From contig SFVK01000006.1 of NCBI GenBank assembly GCA_004561545.1, forward strand, positions 1 through 64,000: 64,000 nucleotides of DNA, in the 5' to 3' direction. Within the stretch, counting starts at the first letter, position 1, and every line of letters begins with the position of its first letter. The stretch is from a bacterium (lineage in GTDB: Bacteria; Bacillota; Clostridia; Oscillospirales; Ruminococcaceae). Below the pieces are notes generated by a model. That model did not search any database and was not told the origin of the DNA. It saw only the letters and a list, made by a program, of their open reading frames with translations. The position numbers and the translations under genes were made by a program. Below, one piece after another: positions 16,692-25,514 of the stretch.

Positions 16692-19127
16692 TCAGCCCAT
16701 GGTGACCGCAACCCGCACCGTGGTCCCGGCCGGGGCCAGCGGCAACAACTGCCCCGCCACGGCCTGGCCGTTGACGGTGACGGCGGCGACGCCCTTTTCC
16801 ACATGGGCGGCGTTGTCCACCGTAATTTCATAGGTCGCGCCACGGTAGACCCGGCGCAGCGTGAAGCCGTCCATGGCATGGGGGATGCAGGGGTCAATCC
16901 TCAGCCCGTCCAGCGTGGGCTGCACGCCCAGAATGTACTGGCTCACATCCACAAAGGTCCAGGCGGCGGTGCCGGTCAGCCAGCTGTTTTTCGCCTCGCC
17001 GAAGGTGGCGGCATCGATGCCCGCCACCATCTGGCTGTATACATAGGGTTCGGTGCGGTGGATCTCGCTGATGTTCTCGATGTAGGCCGGGCAGGTCTTT
17101 TTGTAGATCTCAAAGGCCCGGTCGCCGTGGCCCACCACCGTCTCGGCGCAGGACACCCAGGGGTTGTTGTGGCAGAAGATGCCGGCGTTCTCTTTATAGC
17201 CCGGGGGATAGCTGGAGATTTCGCCCAGCTCCAGATGATACCGGGTGTAGGCGGGCTGGAGCAGCACAATGCCGTACTTTGTGTCCAGCCGTTCCGCCAC
17301 GCTTTGCAGCGCCCGGACCGCCTGGCCGCCTTCCACGCCGACGCCCGCCATGACGCACATCCCCTGCGGCTCGATGTAAATCTGGCCCTCCTCGCACTCG
17401 CTGCTGCCCACCGGATTGCCGGCGGCATCGTAGGCGCGGCGGAACCATGCGCCGTCCCAGCCGGGGCCGAGGATGGCCTGCTCCATCTGCGCCACGGCGG
17501 CGCGCACCTGAGCGGCCTCATCACCCAGGCCAAGATGGTCACAGATGTCGGCATATTCCCTGCCGTACTTGACGAACATTCCCGCAATAAAGACGCTCTC
17601 GGCCACTGGACCCTCGCTGGGGCCGGTGGTCTGGAAGCTCTCGCCGGGGGTCTCGCTGAAGCAGTTGAGGTTGAGGCAGTCGTTCCAGTCCGCCCGGCCG
17701 ATCAGCGGCAGGCCGTGGGGGCCAAGATGGGTGAGGGTATAGTTGAAGCTGCGGCGCAGATGCTCCATTAAAGGCCGGGCCAGCGCCGGGTCGTTGTCAA
17801 AGTCCACCTGCTCGTCCAGAATGGAGAAGTCGCCGGTTTCCCGCAGATAGGCGCTGACGGCGGCGATGAGCCACAGCGGGTCGTCGTTGAAGCCGGAGCC
17901 GATGTCCAGATTGCCCTTTTTGGTCAGCGGCTGGTACTGGTGATAGGCGCTGCCGTCGGGGAACTGGGTGGCCGCAATGTCCAGAATGCGCTCCCGGGCG
18001 CGGGCGGGGATCAGGTGGACAAAGCCCAGCAGGTCCTGGCAGGAATCCCGGAAGCCCATGCCGCGCCCCGTCCCGCTCTCATAGTAGCTGGCGGAGCGAC
18101 TCATGTTGAAGGTCACCATGCACTGGTACTGGTTCCAGATGTTGACCATGCGGTCCAGTTTTTCATCGCCGCTCTTCACCGAATAGGTGGACAGCAGGTT
18201 GGTCCAGTGGGCCTTAAGGGACTCCAGCGCCCCGTCCACCTGGGCATCGGTGGCATAGCGGGCCATCATTGCTTTGGCCTTTGCCTTGTTGATGACGCCG
18301 GGGGCGGCCCACTTTTCCTGTGCGGGGTTTTCGATGTAGCCCAGCACGAAAATCAGGCTGCGACTCTCGCCGGGGGCCAGCGTGACGTTGATCTGATGCA
18401 CCCCCACCGGCGCCCAGCCGTGGGCGACGGAGTTGGTGCAGTGCCCCTGTTCCACCACCTCGGGGCTGGCGTTGGAGCGGTAGGCCCCCAGAAAGGCGTC
18501 CCGGCTGGTGTCAAACCCGTCCAGCGGCGCGTTCACCGCCCAGAAGGCGTAGTGGTCCCGGCGCTCCCGGTACTCGGTCTTATGGTAGATGGCGCTGCCC
18601 TCCACCTCCACCTCGCCGGTGGAGAAGTTGCGCTGGAAGTTGGTGGAGTCGTCCACCGCGTTCCACAGGCAGAATTCCACATAGCTGTACACCTGCAGGG
18701 TTTTGGTGGCACCGCTCTCATTTTTGAGGATCAGGCGGTCAATCTCACAGCTGTCCCCCACCGGGACAAAGATCTGCTGCCGGGCGCTCACGCCGTTCTT
18801 TGCGCCGGAAATGACGGTGTAGCCCATGCCGTGGCGGCACTCATAAAAATCCAGCGGCGTCCGGGTGGGCTGCCAGCCCGGGTTCCAGACGGTTTCGCCG
18901 TCCTTGATGTAAAAGTACCGGCCGTTGGAATCGGTGGGGGTGTCATTGTAGCGGTAGCGGGTGATGCGCCGCAGCTTGGCGTCCCGGTAAAAGCTGTAGC
19001 CCCCCGCCGTGTTGGAGCAAAGGCTGAAAAACGCTTCGCTGCCCAGATAGTTGATCCACGGCAGCGGCGTTTTGGGGGTCGTGATGACATATTCCCGGTT
19101 GGCATCGTCAAAATGGCCGTATTGCAT
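16692..19127 (-). CDS. Cellobiose phosphorylase (GH94)
   Basis: The enzyme cleaves cellobiose with phosphate to glucose-1-phosphate and glucose. The 811-residue protein matches the known clostridial enzymes. It starts MQYGHFDDANREYVITTPKTP and contains the highly characteristic QCMVTFNMSRSASYYESGTG and GMGFRDSCQDLLG blocks. The general acid lies in GRADWNDCLNLN. The ATG at 19127 follows AAGGAGA; a GTG six codons upstream overlaps that site. It stands alone on the minus strand behind its own promoter and a perfect LacI-type palindrome, divergent from the second lacI gene. The glucose-1-phosphate can be used by the mutase at 13549. Confidence 0.94.
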   Translation of the reverse strand: MQYGHFDDANREYVITTPKTPLPWINYLGSEAFFSLCSNTAGGYSFYRDAKLRRITRYRYNDTPTDSNGRYFYIKDGETVWNPGWQPTRTPLDFYECRHGMGYTVISGAKNGVSARQQIFVPVGDSCEIDRLILKNESGATKTLQVYSYVEFCLWNAVDDSTNFQRNFSTGEVEVEGSAIYHKTEYRERRDHYAFWAVNAPLDGFDTSRDAFLGAYRSNASPEVVEQGHCTNSVAHGWAPVGVHQINVTLAPGESRSLIFVLGYIENPAQEKWAAPGVINKAKAKAMMARYATDAQVDGALESLKAHWTNLLSTYSVKSGDEKLDRMVNIWNQYQCMVTFNMSRSASYYESGTGRGMGFRDSCQDLLGFVHLIPARARERILDIAATQFPDGSAYHQYQPLTKKGNLDIGSGFNDDPLWLIAAVSAYLRETGDFSILDEQVDFDNDPALARPLMEHLRRSFNYTLTHLGPHGLPLIGRADWNDCLNLNCFSETPGESFQTTGPSEGPVAESVFIAGMFVKYGREYADICDHLGLGDEAAQVRAAVAQMEQAILGPGWDGAWFRRAYDAAGNPVGSSECEEGQIYIEPQGMCVMAGVGVEGGQAVRALQSVAERLDTKYGIVLLQPAYTRYHLELGEISSYPPGYKENAGIFCHNNPWVSCAETVVGHGDRAFEIYKKTCPAYIENISEIHRTEPYVYSQMVAGIDAATFGEAKNSWLTGTAAWTFVDVSQYILGVQPTLDGLRIDPCIPHAMDGFTLRRVYRGATYEITVDNAAHVEKGVAAVTVNGQAVAGQLLPLAPAGTTVRVAVTMG

Positions 19128-19180
19128 GAACAATCTCTCCTTCACAAACAGGACCGGGCCTCAGGTGACGCAGAAAAGCC

Positions 19181-19194
19181 CGTAAACGTTTACG
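19181..19194. promoter_or_regulatory. LacI-type operator of the cellobiose phosphorylase gene
   Basis: CGTAAACGTTTACG is a perfect 14-base palindrome with the central CG typical of LacI-family sites. It sits 12 bases downstream of the -10 box at the expected repression position. Confidence 0.75.
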
Positions 19195-19205
19195 CTCTAT
19201 CCTAT

Positions 19206-19234
19206 ACAATAGCGCAACTTGCCCGGAATTGCAA
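19206..19234 (-). promoter_or_regulatory. Promoter of the cellobiose phosphorylase gene
   Basis: On the minus strand TTGCAA (19229-19234) and TATTGT (19206-19211) are separated by 17 bases. Confidence 0.6.
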
Positions 19235-19347
19235 GGTGTCAATTAAATTTATACGAATTTTCAGCGTTTTTTACAATTTTTGCCCGCCTTTTTTGGGGGC
19301 CGGGCGCCCCCGTTTTTCCCGGGGGCCGCGCCGGGAATTCGGGCGGA

Positions 19348-19358
19348 AATCGTTTTCG
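19348..19358. promoter_or_regulatory. Upstream candidate operator for the second LacI regulator
   Basis: AATCGTTTTCG here is the exact reverse complement of CGAAAACGATT at 19498-19508, 150 bases away. Two identical sites in inverted order suggest DNA looping by the regulator encoded at 19533. Confidence 0.45.
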
Positions 19359-19461
19359 GATTTGCTGGTAAATTCTTCGTGGTTTTCGTACAAATTTTCG
19401 TGATTCAAACTGTGCAAACCTCCAAACCCGTCATTTCCAACAGATTTTTTCAAAAAACGCC

Positions 19462-19490
19462 TTGCATTTCGCGGCAAGGTGTTGTATATT
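19462..19490 (+). promoter_or_regulatory. Promoter of the second lacI-type gene
   Basis: TTGCAT (19462-19467) and TATATT (19485-19490) are separated by 17 bases, about 42 bases before the start codon. Confidence 0.65.
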
Positions 19491-19497
19491 AGACTTG

Positions 19498-19508
19498 CGA
19501 AAACGATT
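19498..19508. promoter_or_regulatory. Candidate autoregulatory operator of the second LacI gene
   Basis: CGAAAACGATT covers the expected transcription start of the lacI promoter and matches, inverted, the site at 19348-19358. The sequence resembles LacI-family half-sites. Confidence 0.45.
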
Positions 19509-19532
19509 AAGGGGAAGGCAAGGTGAGCGGCG

Positions 19533-20549
19533 ATGGTTTCCATCAAGGTCATCGCCGCAGAATGCGGCGTATCGGTGGCAACGGTCAGCAAGGCGCTGAA
19601 CGGCCACAGCGATATCAGCGAGGCCACCCGCCAGCGGGTGACCGAAACCGCCCGGCGGCTGGGCTATATGCCCAACTCGATGGCCCGCGCCCTCAAGACC
19701 AACCGCACCTACAACATTGGGGTGCTCTTTGTGGACGAGGCCCAGAGCGGCCTGACCCATGAGTATTTCGCCGCCGTGCTGGACTCCTTTAAAAAAGAAG
19801 CGGAGCGCCGCGGGTACGACATCACCTTCATCAACCATCACATCGGCGGCAAGGCCTCCAGCTATCTGGAGCACTGCCGGTACCGTGGGGTGGACGGCGT
19901 GGTGGCCGCCTGCGTGCAGTTCGGCGACCCCGAGGTGGTGGAGCTGGTGCAGAGTGATCTGCCCAGTGTGACCATTGACCATGTGTTCAACAACCGGTCC
20001 GCCGTGCTGTCGGACAATGCCGAGGGCATCCGAACGCTGGTGGAGCACCTGATCCGGCTGGGGCACCGGCGCATCGCCTACATCCACGGGGAGCGTCATT
20101 CCTCGGTGACCGAAAAGCGGCTGGCTTCCTTCTATAAGACCTGCGCCGATCACGGCATCGAGGTGCCGGACGCCTACGTCCGCCCTGCCGAGTATCGCGG
20201 TGTGGTGGCCTGTGCCGGGCGCACGCAGGAGCTGCTGGCGCTGCCCACACCCCCCACCGCCATCCTGTACCCCGACGATTTCTCGTCGGTGGGCGGCATC
20301 CACGTCATCCAGGAGGCGGGGCTGTCCATCCCGGGGGACATCTCGGTGGGCGGGTACGACGGCATCCCCCTCGCCCAGGTGATGACGCCCCAGCTGACCA
20401 CCTACCGCCAGAACACCGAAATGCTGGGCCGTCAGGCCGCTGTGCTGCTGATCCAGCAGATCGAGAATCCCCGCATCACGCTGCCGGAGCAGCAGGTTGT
20501 GAGCGGCTCCCTTCAGCCGGGCGCTTCCACCGCCGCGCCGCGGCGCTGA
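19533..20549 (+). CDS. LacI-family transcriptional regulator (oligosaccharide ABC operon)
   Basis: The 338-residue protein has a canonical LacI start: VSIKVIAAECGVSVATVSKALNGHSDISEATRQRV (helix-turn-helix plus hinge, about 2-55). A sensor domain follows, with TYNIGVLFVDEAQSGLTHEYFAAVL and the late block GDISVGGYDGIPLAQVMTPQLTTYRQN. It heads the binding protein and permease genes on the same strand and is divergent from the cellobiose phosphorylase gene. It is the natural candidate to control both through the palindrome at 19181 and the sites at 19348 and 19498. The ligand is unknown; cello-oligosaccharide is a reasonable guess from the GH94 neighbour. Confidence 0.9.
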   Translation: MVSIKVIAAECGVSVATVSKALNGHSDISEATRQRVTETARRLGYMPNSMARALKTNRTYNIGVLFVDEAQSGLTHEYFAAVLDSFKKEAERRGYDITFINHHIGGKASSYLEHCRYRGVDGVVAACVQFGDPEVVELVQSDLPSVTIDHVFNNRSAVLSDNAEGIRTLVEHLIRLGHRRIAYIHGERHSSVTEKRLASFYKTCADHGIEVPDAYVRPAEYRGVVACAGRTQELLALPTPPTAILYPDDFSSVGGIHVIQEAGLSIPGDISVGGYDGIPLAQVMTPQLTTYRQNTEMLGRQAAVLLIQQIENPRITLPEQQVVSGSLQPGASTAAPRR

Positions 20550-20649
20550 ATTTTCCTTGTTGTCCTGCCCGCCGGACGCGGGCTGAAAGAATCATCCGGT
20601 TTCATTGCCCGCCTCTACGGGCTGCACGATTAAAAAGGAGGATACTCAC

Positions 20650-22107
20650 ATGAAAAAGACATTGGCTCTGTTGACTGCCACCGGTATGGCGCTGACCATG
20701 CTGGCCGGCTGCGGTGGCGGCTCTTCCAGCACCGCTGCCAGCTCTGAGGCCGCAAGCTCGGAGGCTGTCAGTTCGGAAGCCGCCAGCTCGGAAGCCGCTC
20801 CGGCCGCCGAGGAAGGCCAGATCCTGAACATCTGGTGCTGGAACGATGAATTCCAGAGCCGCTTCAACGACTACTATCCCGGCGTCAAGGAGGTTGCCGC
20901 CGACAAGTCCACCACCACGCTGGACAACGGCATCACCGTCAAATGGACCATCAACCCCAACGAGAACAACAATTACCAGAACAAGCTGGACGAAGCGCTG
21001 CTCAAGCAGGATTCCGCCGCAGATGACGACAAGATTGACATCTTCCTGATTGAGGCCGATTACGCCCTGAAGTATGTGGATTCCCCCTACACGATGGACG
21101 TCAAAGAGCTGGGCCTGACCGACGCGGATCTGGCGGACCAGTATCAGTACACCAAGGACATCGTCACGGTGGACGGCGTCCAGAAGGGCACCACCTGGCA
21201 GGCCACGCCCGGCCTGTTCGCCTACCGCCGCAGCATCGCCAAGGACGTGCTGGGCACCGACGATCCCGCCGAAGTGCAGGAGGCCCTGAGCGATTGGGAT
21301 AAGTTCAACGCCGTGGCCGAGCAGGCCGCCGCCAAGGGCTACAAGATGCTCTCCGGCTACGATGATTCCTACCGCACCTTCTCCAACAACGTGTCCGCCG
21401 GCTGGGTGGACGGCACCACCGTCAAGGTTGACCCCAACATCATGAGCTGGGTGGATCAGACCAAGACCTACACCGACAAGGGCTACAACAACAAGACCAG
21501 CCTGTGGAGCGACGGCTGGGCCGCCGACCAGGGTCCCGACGGCAAGGTGTTCGGCTTCTTCTACTCCACCTGGGGCATCAACTTCACCCTGCTGGGCAAC
21601 TCTCTGGAAACTCCCACCTCTGAGGGCGGCAAAGAGGAAGTCGGCAACGGCATCTACGGCGACTACGCCGTCTGCCAGGGCCCCCAGCCCTACTACTGGG
21701 GCGGCACCTGGATCTGCGCCGCCACCGGCACGGACAACGCCGCCACCGTGTGCGACGTGATGAAGCAGCTCACCTGCAACGCTGACATCATGAAGCAGAT
21801 CACCATTGACACCCAGGATTACACCAACTCCCAGTCCGCCATGAACGCCATCGCCGAGGACCCCGATTTCGGTTCGGACTTCCTGGGCGGCCAGAACCAC
21901 ATCGCGCTGTTCGCCGAGGTGGCTCCCACCATCGATATGAGCAACGCCGGTCCTTACGACCAGGGCTGCAACGAGACCTTCCAGAGCTGCATGAAGGATT
22001 ACTTTGACGGCGCCGTTGACCTGGAGACCGCGAAGGCCAACTTTGAGGACCAAATCAAGGTCAAGTATCCCGAGCTGACCGCTGTCGAGTGGCCCGCTGC
22101 GGAATAA
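20650..22107 (+). CDS. Sugar ABC transporter substrate-binding lipoprotein (second system)
   Basis: The 485-residue lipoprotein has a signal ending LAGC (Cys21), then a repetitive Ser/Ala/Glu linker made of SSEA units to about residue 55. The mature family 1 binding domain begins at GQILNIWCWNDEFQSRF. Its core includes DKIDIFLIEADYALKY and a Trp/Gly-rich stretch QPYYWGGTWICAAT typical of oligosaccharide binders. AAAGGAGG precedes the ATG at 20650; the frame extends upstream without a better start. It lies downstream of the second lacI and upstream of two permeases. No ATPase gene is present. The substrate is not determined; cello- or gluco-oligosaccharides are inferred from context. Confidence 0.9.
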   Translation: MKKTLALLTATGMALTMLAGCGGGSSSTAASSEAASSEAVSSEAASSEAAPAAEEGQILNIWCWNDEFQSRFNDYYPGVKEVAADKSTTTLDNGITVKWTINPNENNNYQNKLDEALLKQDSAADDDKIDIFLIEADYALKYVDSPYTMDVKELGLTDADLADQYQYTKDIVTVDGVQKGTTWQATPGLFAYRRSIAKDVLGTDDPAEVQEALSDWDKFNAVAEQAAAKGYKMLSGYDDSYRTFSNNVSAGWVDGTTVKVDPNIMSWVDQTKTYTDKGYNNKTSLWSDGWAADQGPDGKVFGFFYSTWGINFTLLGNSLETPTSEGGKEEVGNGIYGDYAVCQGPQPYYWGGTWICAATGTDNAATVCDVMKQLTCNADIMKQITIDTQDYTNSQSAMNAIAEDPDFGSDFLGGQNHIALFAEVAPTIDMSNAGPYDQGCNETFQSCMKDYFDGAVDLETAKANFEDQIKVKYPELTAVEWPAAE

Positions 22108-22142
22108 TCCGTCCCCTTCCAACCAAATCCAAACCCACAGCC

Positions 22143-22172
22143 GGAAAGGGCGGGCAGGCGCCCGCCCTTTCC
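22143..22172 (+). terminator. Hairpin between binding protein and permeases
   Basis: GGAAAGGGCGGGC (22143-22155) and GCCCGCCCTTTCC (22160-22172) form a perfect 13-bp stem followed by CCTTTTCC. Partial termination here would make the binding protein more abundant than the permeases. Confidence 0.65.
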
Positions 22173-22270
22173 CCTTTTCCGGTTCTCTTTCGGCAGAAAG
22201 GGTCCGGTTCTCAATCAGAACGGCACCGCCCGGTCCCGCACCGGTATCTGCCGCACGGAGGGAATTGCCT

Positions 22271-23257
22271 GTGAAAACCAAGAAAAAAGGCATCAGCTAT
22301 GCCAAATGGGGTTACATCTTTATGGCGCCGTTTTTCATCATCTACGCCATTTTCCAGCTCTACCCCATGATCACCACCGTCTACTATTCCTTCTTTGAGT
22401 ACTTCCGCAGCGGCCTGAAGATCATCGGACCCAACTTTGTGGGCCTGAAGAACTACGCCTCCATGCTGGCCGAGGTGCCCAAATATTTTGCAAACACCAT
22501 CATCATGTGGCTGATGGGCTTTCTCCCCCAGATCATCATCTCGCTGCTGCTGGCCTCCTGGTTCACCGACCTGCGGCTGCGGCTCAAGTTTCAGGGATTT
22601 TTCAAGACCGTCATCTATATGCCCAACCTGATTATGGCGTCCGCCTTCGCCATGCTGTTCTTTACCCTGTTCAGCGACACCGCCAACGGCCCCATCAACA
22701 GCATTCTGCTCAACCTGGGCCTCATCGCGGAGCCCATCCGCTGGATGACCAATGTCTGGTCCGCCCGGGGGCTGGTGGGGCTGATGAACTTCCTGATGTG
22801 GTTCGGCAACACCACCATCATCCTGATGGCCGCCATCATGGGCGTGGACCCCGGCCTGTATGAGGCCGCCGAGCTGGACGGCGCGTCCAGCCGCCAGATG
22901 TTCTGGAAGATCACCATGCCGCTGATCAAGCCCATGCTGGTCTACACCCTCATCACCTCGCTGATCGGCGGCTTGCAGATGTTCGACGTGCCGCAGGTTC
23001 TGACCAACGGCAAGGGCACGCCCAACAACTCCACCACCACCATCGTCATGTACCTCAACCAGCATCTGTACAGCAAGAACTACGGCACGGCCGGCGCCAT
23101 CTCGGTGCTGATGTTCCTGATCTGCGGCGTGCTCTGCGTGCTGGTGTACGCCACCCTGACCAGGCAGGATGACGGTCTGACCAAAGCCCAGCGCAAGGCC
23201 AGAAAGGCCCAGATCAAGGCGGCCAAAAAAGCCGCCCGCACACAGAAAGGAGCGTGA
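22271..23257 (+). CDS. Sugar ABC transporter permease, first type
   Basis: The 328-residue inner-membrane protein belongs to the UgpA/MalF-like permeases. It has an N-terminal helix (WGYIFMAPFFIIYAIFQLYP), the loop NFVGLKNYASML, and about six membrane segments. The cytoplasmic EAA loop is EAAELDGASSRQMFWKITMPLIKP, which docks the ATPase. A lysine/arginine-rich tail (KAQRKARKAQIKAAKK) closes the protein. The start is a GTG at 22271, eight bases after GGAGGG; the TTG two codons upstream is too close to that site. It overlaps the ribosome site of the next gene. It shows what the intact counterpart of the chimeric permease at 8387 should look like. Confidence 0.92.
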   Translation: MKTKKKGISYAKWGYIFMAPFFIIYAIFQLYPMITTVYYSFFEYFRSGLKIIGPNFVGLKNYASMLAEVPKYFANTIIMWLMGFLPQIIISLLLASWFTDLRLRLKFQGFFKTVIYMPNLIMASAFAMLFFTLFSDTANGPINSILLNLGLIAEPIRWMTNVWSARGLVGLMNFLMWFGNTTIILMAAIMGVDPGLYEAAELDGASSRQMFWKITMPLIKPMLVYTLITSLIGGLQMFDVPQVLTNGKGTPNNSTTTIVMYLNQHLYSKNYGTAGAISVLMFLICGVLCVLVYATLTRQDDGLTKAQRKARKAQIKAAKKAARTQKGA

Positions 23258-23262
23258 GCGGG

Positions 23263-24147
23263 ATGCCCAATTCCACCAAGACCAAAATGGAAAACCGCCG
23301 CCATGTGGGCGATCCCGGGCTGCTGGTCCACCGCATTGTGGCCTACACGGTTCTGTTTCTTCTCTGCTTTATCTGTCTGTTCTTCTTCTATGTGCTGATC
23401 ATCAACTCCACCCACAACCACTTTGACATTCAGCGCGGCTTCTCGGTCCTGCCGGGCAGCAGCTTTTTCACCAACCTGTACAACACCACCCACGACGCCA
23501 ACATCCCGGTGCTCACCGGTCTGCGCAACTCGCTGGTGGTGGCGGCCTGCAGCGCGCTGCTCTCGGTCTATTTCAGCTCGCTGACCGCCTACGCGGTGTA
23601 CGCCTACAATTTCAAGGGCAAGAACGTCCTGTTCGCCATTGTGCTGCTCATCATGACGATGCCCACGCAGGTTTCGGCCCTGGGTTTTTTGAACCTGATG
23701 GACGCCTTCCACCTGACCAACACGCTGTGGCCTTTGATTCTTCCGTCCCTCGCGGCGCCCAGCGTGGTGTTCTTCATGAAGCAGTTCATGGATTCCAGCC
23801 TGCCCAAGGACATCATTGAGGCCGCCCGCATCGACGGCTCCGGGGAGTTCCAGACCTTCAACCGGGTGATCCTGCCCATTCTGATGCCCGGCATGGCGGT
23901 GCAGGCCATCTTCTCCTTTGTGGCGTCCTGGAACAACTACTTCATTCCCGCCCTGATTATCGACGATGCCAAGATGAAAACCATGCCCATCCTCATCGCG
24001 CAGCTGCGCAGCGCCGACTTTTTGAAGTTCGACATGGGCAAGGTTTACATGATGATTTTCATCGCCATTCTGCCCGTCATGATTGTCTATCTGTGCCTGT
24101 CCAAGTATATTGTGCGGGGCGTGGCGCTGGGCAGTGTCAAGGGCTGA
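23263..24147 (+). CDS. Sugar ABC transporter permease, second type
   Basis: The 294-residue protein belongs to the UgpE/MalG-like permeases. It has an N-terminal membrane helix (RIVAYTVLFLLCFICLFFFYVLII), the EAA loop EAARIDGSGEFQTFNRVILPILMP, and the family ending YIVRGVALGSVKG. That ending is the same kind found fused to the permease at 8387. AAGGAG precedes the ATG at 23263; a GTG three codons upstream overlaps the previous stop and the ribosome site. It pairs with the first-type permease to form the channel. It is the last gene of the operon, followed by a strong terminator. Confidence 0.92.
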   Translation: MPNSTKTKMENRRHVGDPGLLVHRIVAYTVLFLLCFICLFFFYVLIINSTHNHFDIQRGFSVLPGSSFFTNLYNTTHDANIPVLTGLRNSLVVAACSALLSVYFSSLTAYAVYAYNFKGKNVLFAIVLLIMTMPTQVSALGFLNLMDAFHLTNTLWPLILPSLAAPSVVFFMKQFMDSSLPKDIIEAARIDGSGEFQTFNRVILPILMPGMAVQAIFSFVASWNNYFIPALIIDDAKMKTMPILIAQLRSADFLKFDMGKVYMMIFIAILPVMIVYLCLSKYIVRGVALGSVKG

Positions 24148-24190
24148 GCGGTTTTTTCCTTTGAGTTTTCCTCCTTCCCTGAAAATCACA

Positions 24191-24229
24191 CGGCGCGGCG
24201 CCGGGGGTCTGTCTCCCGGCGCCGCGCCG
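24191..24229. terminator. Bidirectional terminator after the second ABC operon
   Basis: CGGCGCGGCGCCGGG and its complement form a very stable stem of about 15 bp. It is followed on the plus strand by TTGTTGTTTG, between convergent genes. Confidence 0.7.
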
Positions 24230-24256
24230 CTTGTTGTTTGAACACGCCTGCCCCCG

Positions 24257-25492
24257 TCAGTCCCGGCGGAAGAGGTCGCGGGTATAGACTTTCTCCTTCA
24301 CATCGTCCAGGCAGCTGTCGTAGCGGTTGGCCAGGATGGACTGGCTCTGCGCCTTGAAGGCGTCGAGATCGTTGACCACCCGGCTGCCGAAGAAGGTGCT
24401 GCCGTCCTCCAGCGACGGCTCATAGATGATGACCTGCGCCCCCCGGGCCTTGATGCGCTTCATGACGCCCTGGATGCTGGATTGACGGAAATTGTCGCTG
24501 TTGGATTTCATGGTCAGACGGTAGACGCCGATCACCGGCTCCCGCTGCCCGGCCCAGTCCTCCTCGCCGCCGGCGCCGGCCAGTTCCAGAACCCGGTCGG
24601 CGATAAAGTCCTTGCGGGTGCGGTTGGACTCCACAATGGCCTCGATGAGGTTTTCCGGCACATCGGCGTAGTTGGCCAGAAGCTGCTTGGTATCCTTGGG
24701 CAGGCAGTAGCCGCCGTAGCCAAAGCTGGGGTTGTTGTAATGGTTGCCGATGCGGGGGTCCAGACACACGCCGTCAATGATCTGCCGGGTGTTCAGGCCC
24801 TTCATCTCGGCGTAGGTGTCCAGCTCGTTGAAATAGCTGACCCGCAGCGCCAGATAGGTGTTGGCAAAGAGCTTGACCGCCTCGGCCTCGGTAAAGCCCA
24901 TGTAGAGGGTGGGGATCTCCTCTTCCAGCGCCCCCTGCCGGAGCAGCCCGGCAAAGGTGTGGGCCGCCTCCACCAGCCGGGGGTCCTCGGGGTCGGTGCC
25001 CACAATGATGCGGCTGGGATACAAATTGTCATAGAGCGCCCGGGATTCCCGCAAAAACTCGGGGCTGAACAGAATGTTTTTGCTCCCCGTCCGTTCCCGG
25101 ATTGCGGCGGTGTAGCCCACCGGGATGGTGGACTTGATGACCATGATGGCGCCGGGGTTGACCTCCATCACCAGCCGGATGACCGCCTCCACAGCGGAGG
25201 TGTCAAAAAAGTTCTTTTTGCTGTCATAGTTGGTGGGCGCGGCGATGATGACAAAATCCGCCTGCGCGTAGGCCGCCGCGCCGTCGGTGGTGGCGCGCAG
25301 GCTCAGTTCCTTCTGCGCCAGATAGCGCTCGATATCCTCATCCCGGATGGGGGATTTCCTGTTGTTGACAAGGTCCACCTTGTCCTGCACCACATCCACG
25401 GCGGTGACATCGTTGTTCTGGGCCAGCAGAACGGCCAGCGAAAGGCCCACATAGCCGATGCCCGCCACTGCGATTCTGGTTTTTTGTTTCAT
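24257..25492 (-). CDS. UDP-glucose 6-dehydrogenase
   Basis: The enzyme oxidises UDP-glucose to UDP-glucuronate with two NAD for capsular or exopolysaccharide synthesis. The 411-residue protein begins with a Rossmann motif, IAVAGIGYVGLSLAVLLAQ. Other family blocks are APTNYD, KSTIPVGYT, FSPEFLRE, the helix region KLFANTYLALRVSYFNELD, and the catalytic Cys in GYGGYCLPKDTKQL. The GGAGG site before the ATG lies in the 22-base gap after the XRE regulator gene, so the two are probably cotranscribed. The sugar transferase at 28395 and the membrane protein at 32153 are further surface-glycan candidates nearby. A related nucleotide-sugar dehydrogenase specificity cannot be excluded. Confidence 0.88.
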   Translation of the reverse strand: MKQKTRIAVAGIGYVGLSLAVLLAQNNDVTAVDVVQDKVDLVNNRKSPIRDEDIERYLAQKELSLRATTDGAAAYAQADFVIIAAPTNYDSKKNFFDTSAVEAVIRLVMEVNPGAIMVIKSTIPVGYTAAIRERTGSKNILFSPEFLRESRALYDNLYPSRIIVGTDPEDPRLVEAAHTFAGLLRQGALEEEIPTLYMGFTEAEAVKLFANTYLALRVSYFNELDTYAEMKGLNTRQIIDGVCLDPRIGNHYNNPSFGYGGYCLPKDTKQLLANYADVPENLIEAIVESNRTRKDFIADRVLELAGAGGEEDWAGQREPVIGVYRLTMKSNSDNFRQSSIQGVMKRIKARGAQVIIYEPSLEDGSTFFGSRVVNDLDAFKAQSQSILANRYDSCLDDVKEKVYTRDLFRRD

Positions 25493-25514
25493 ACAGCGTT
25501 TTCCTCCATGGAAC

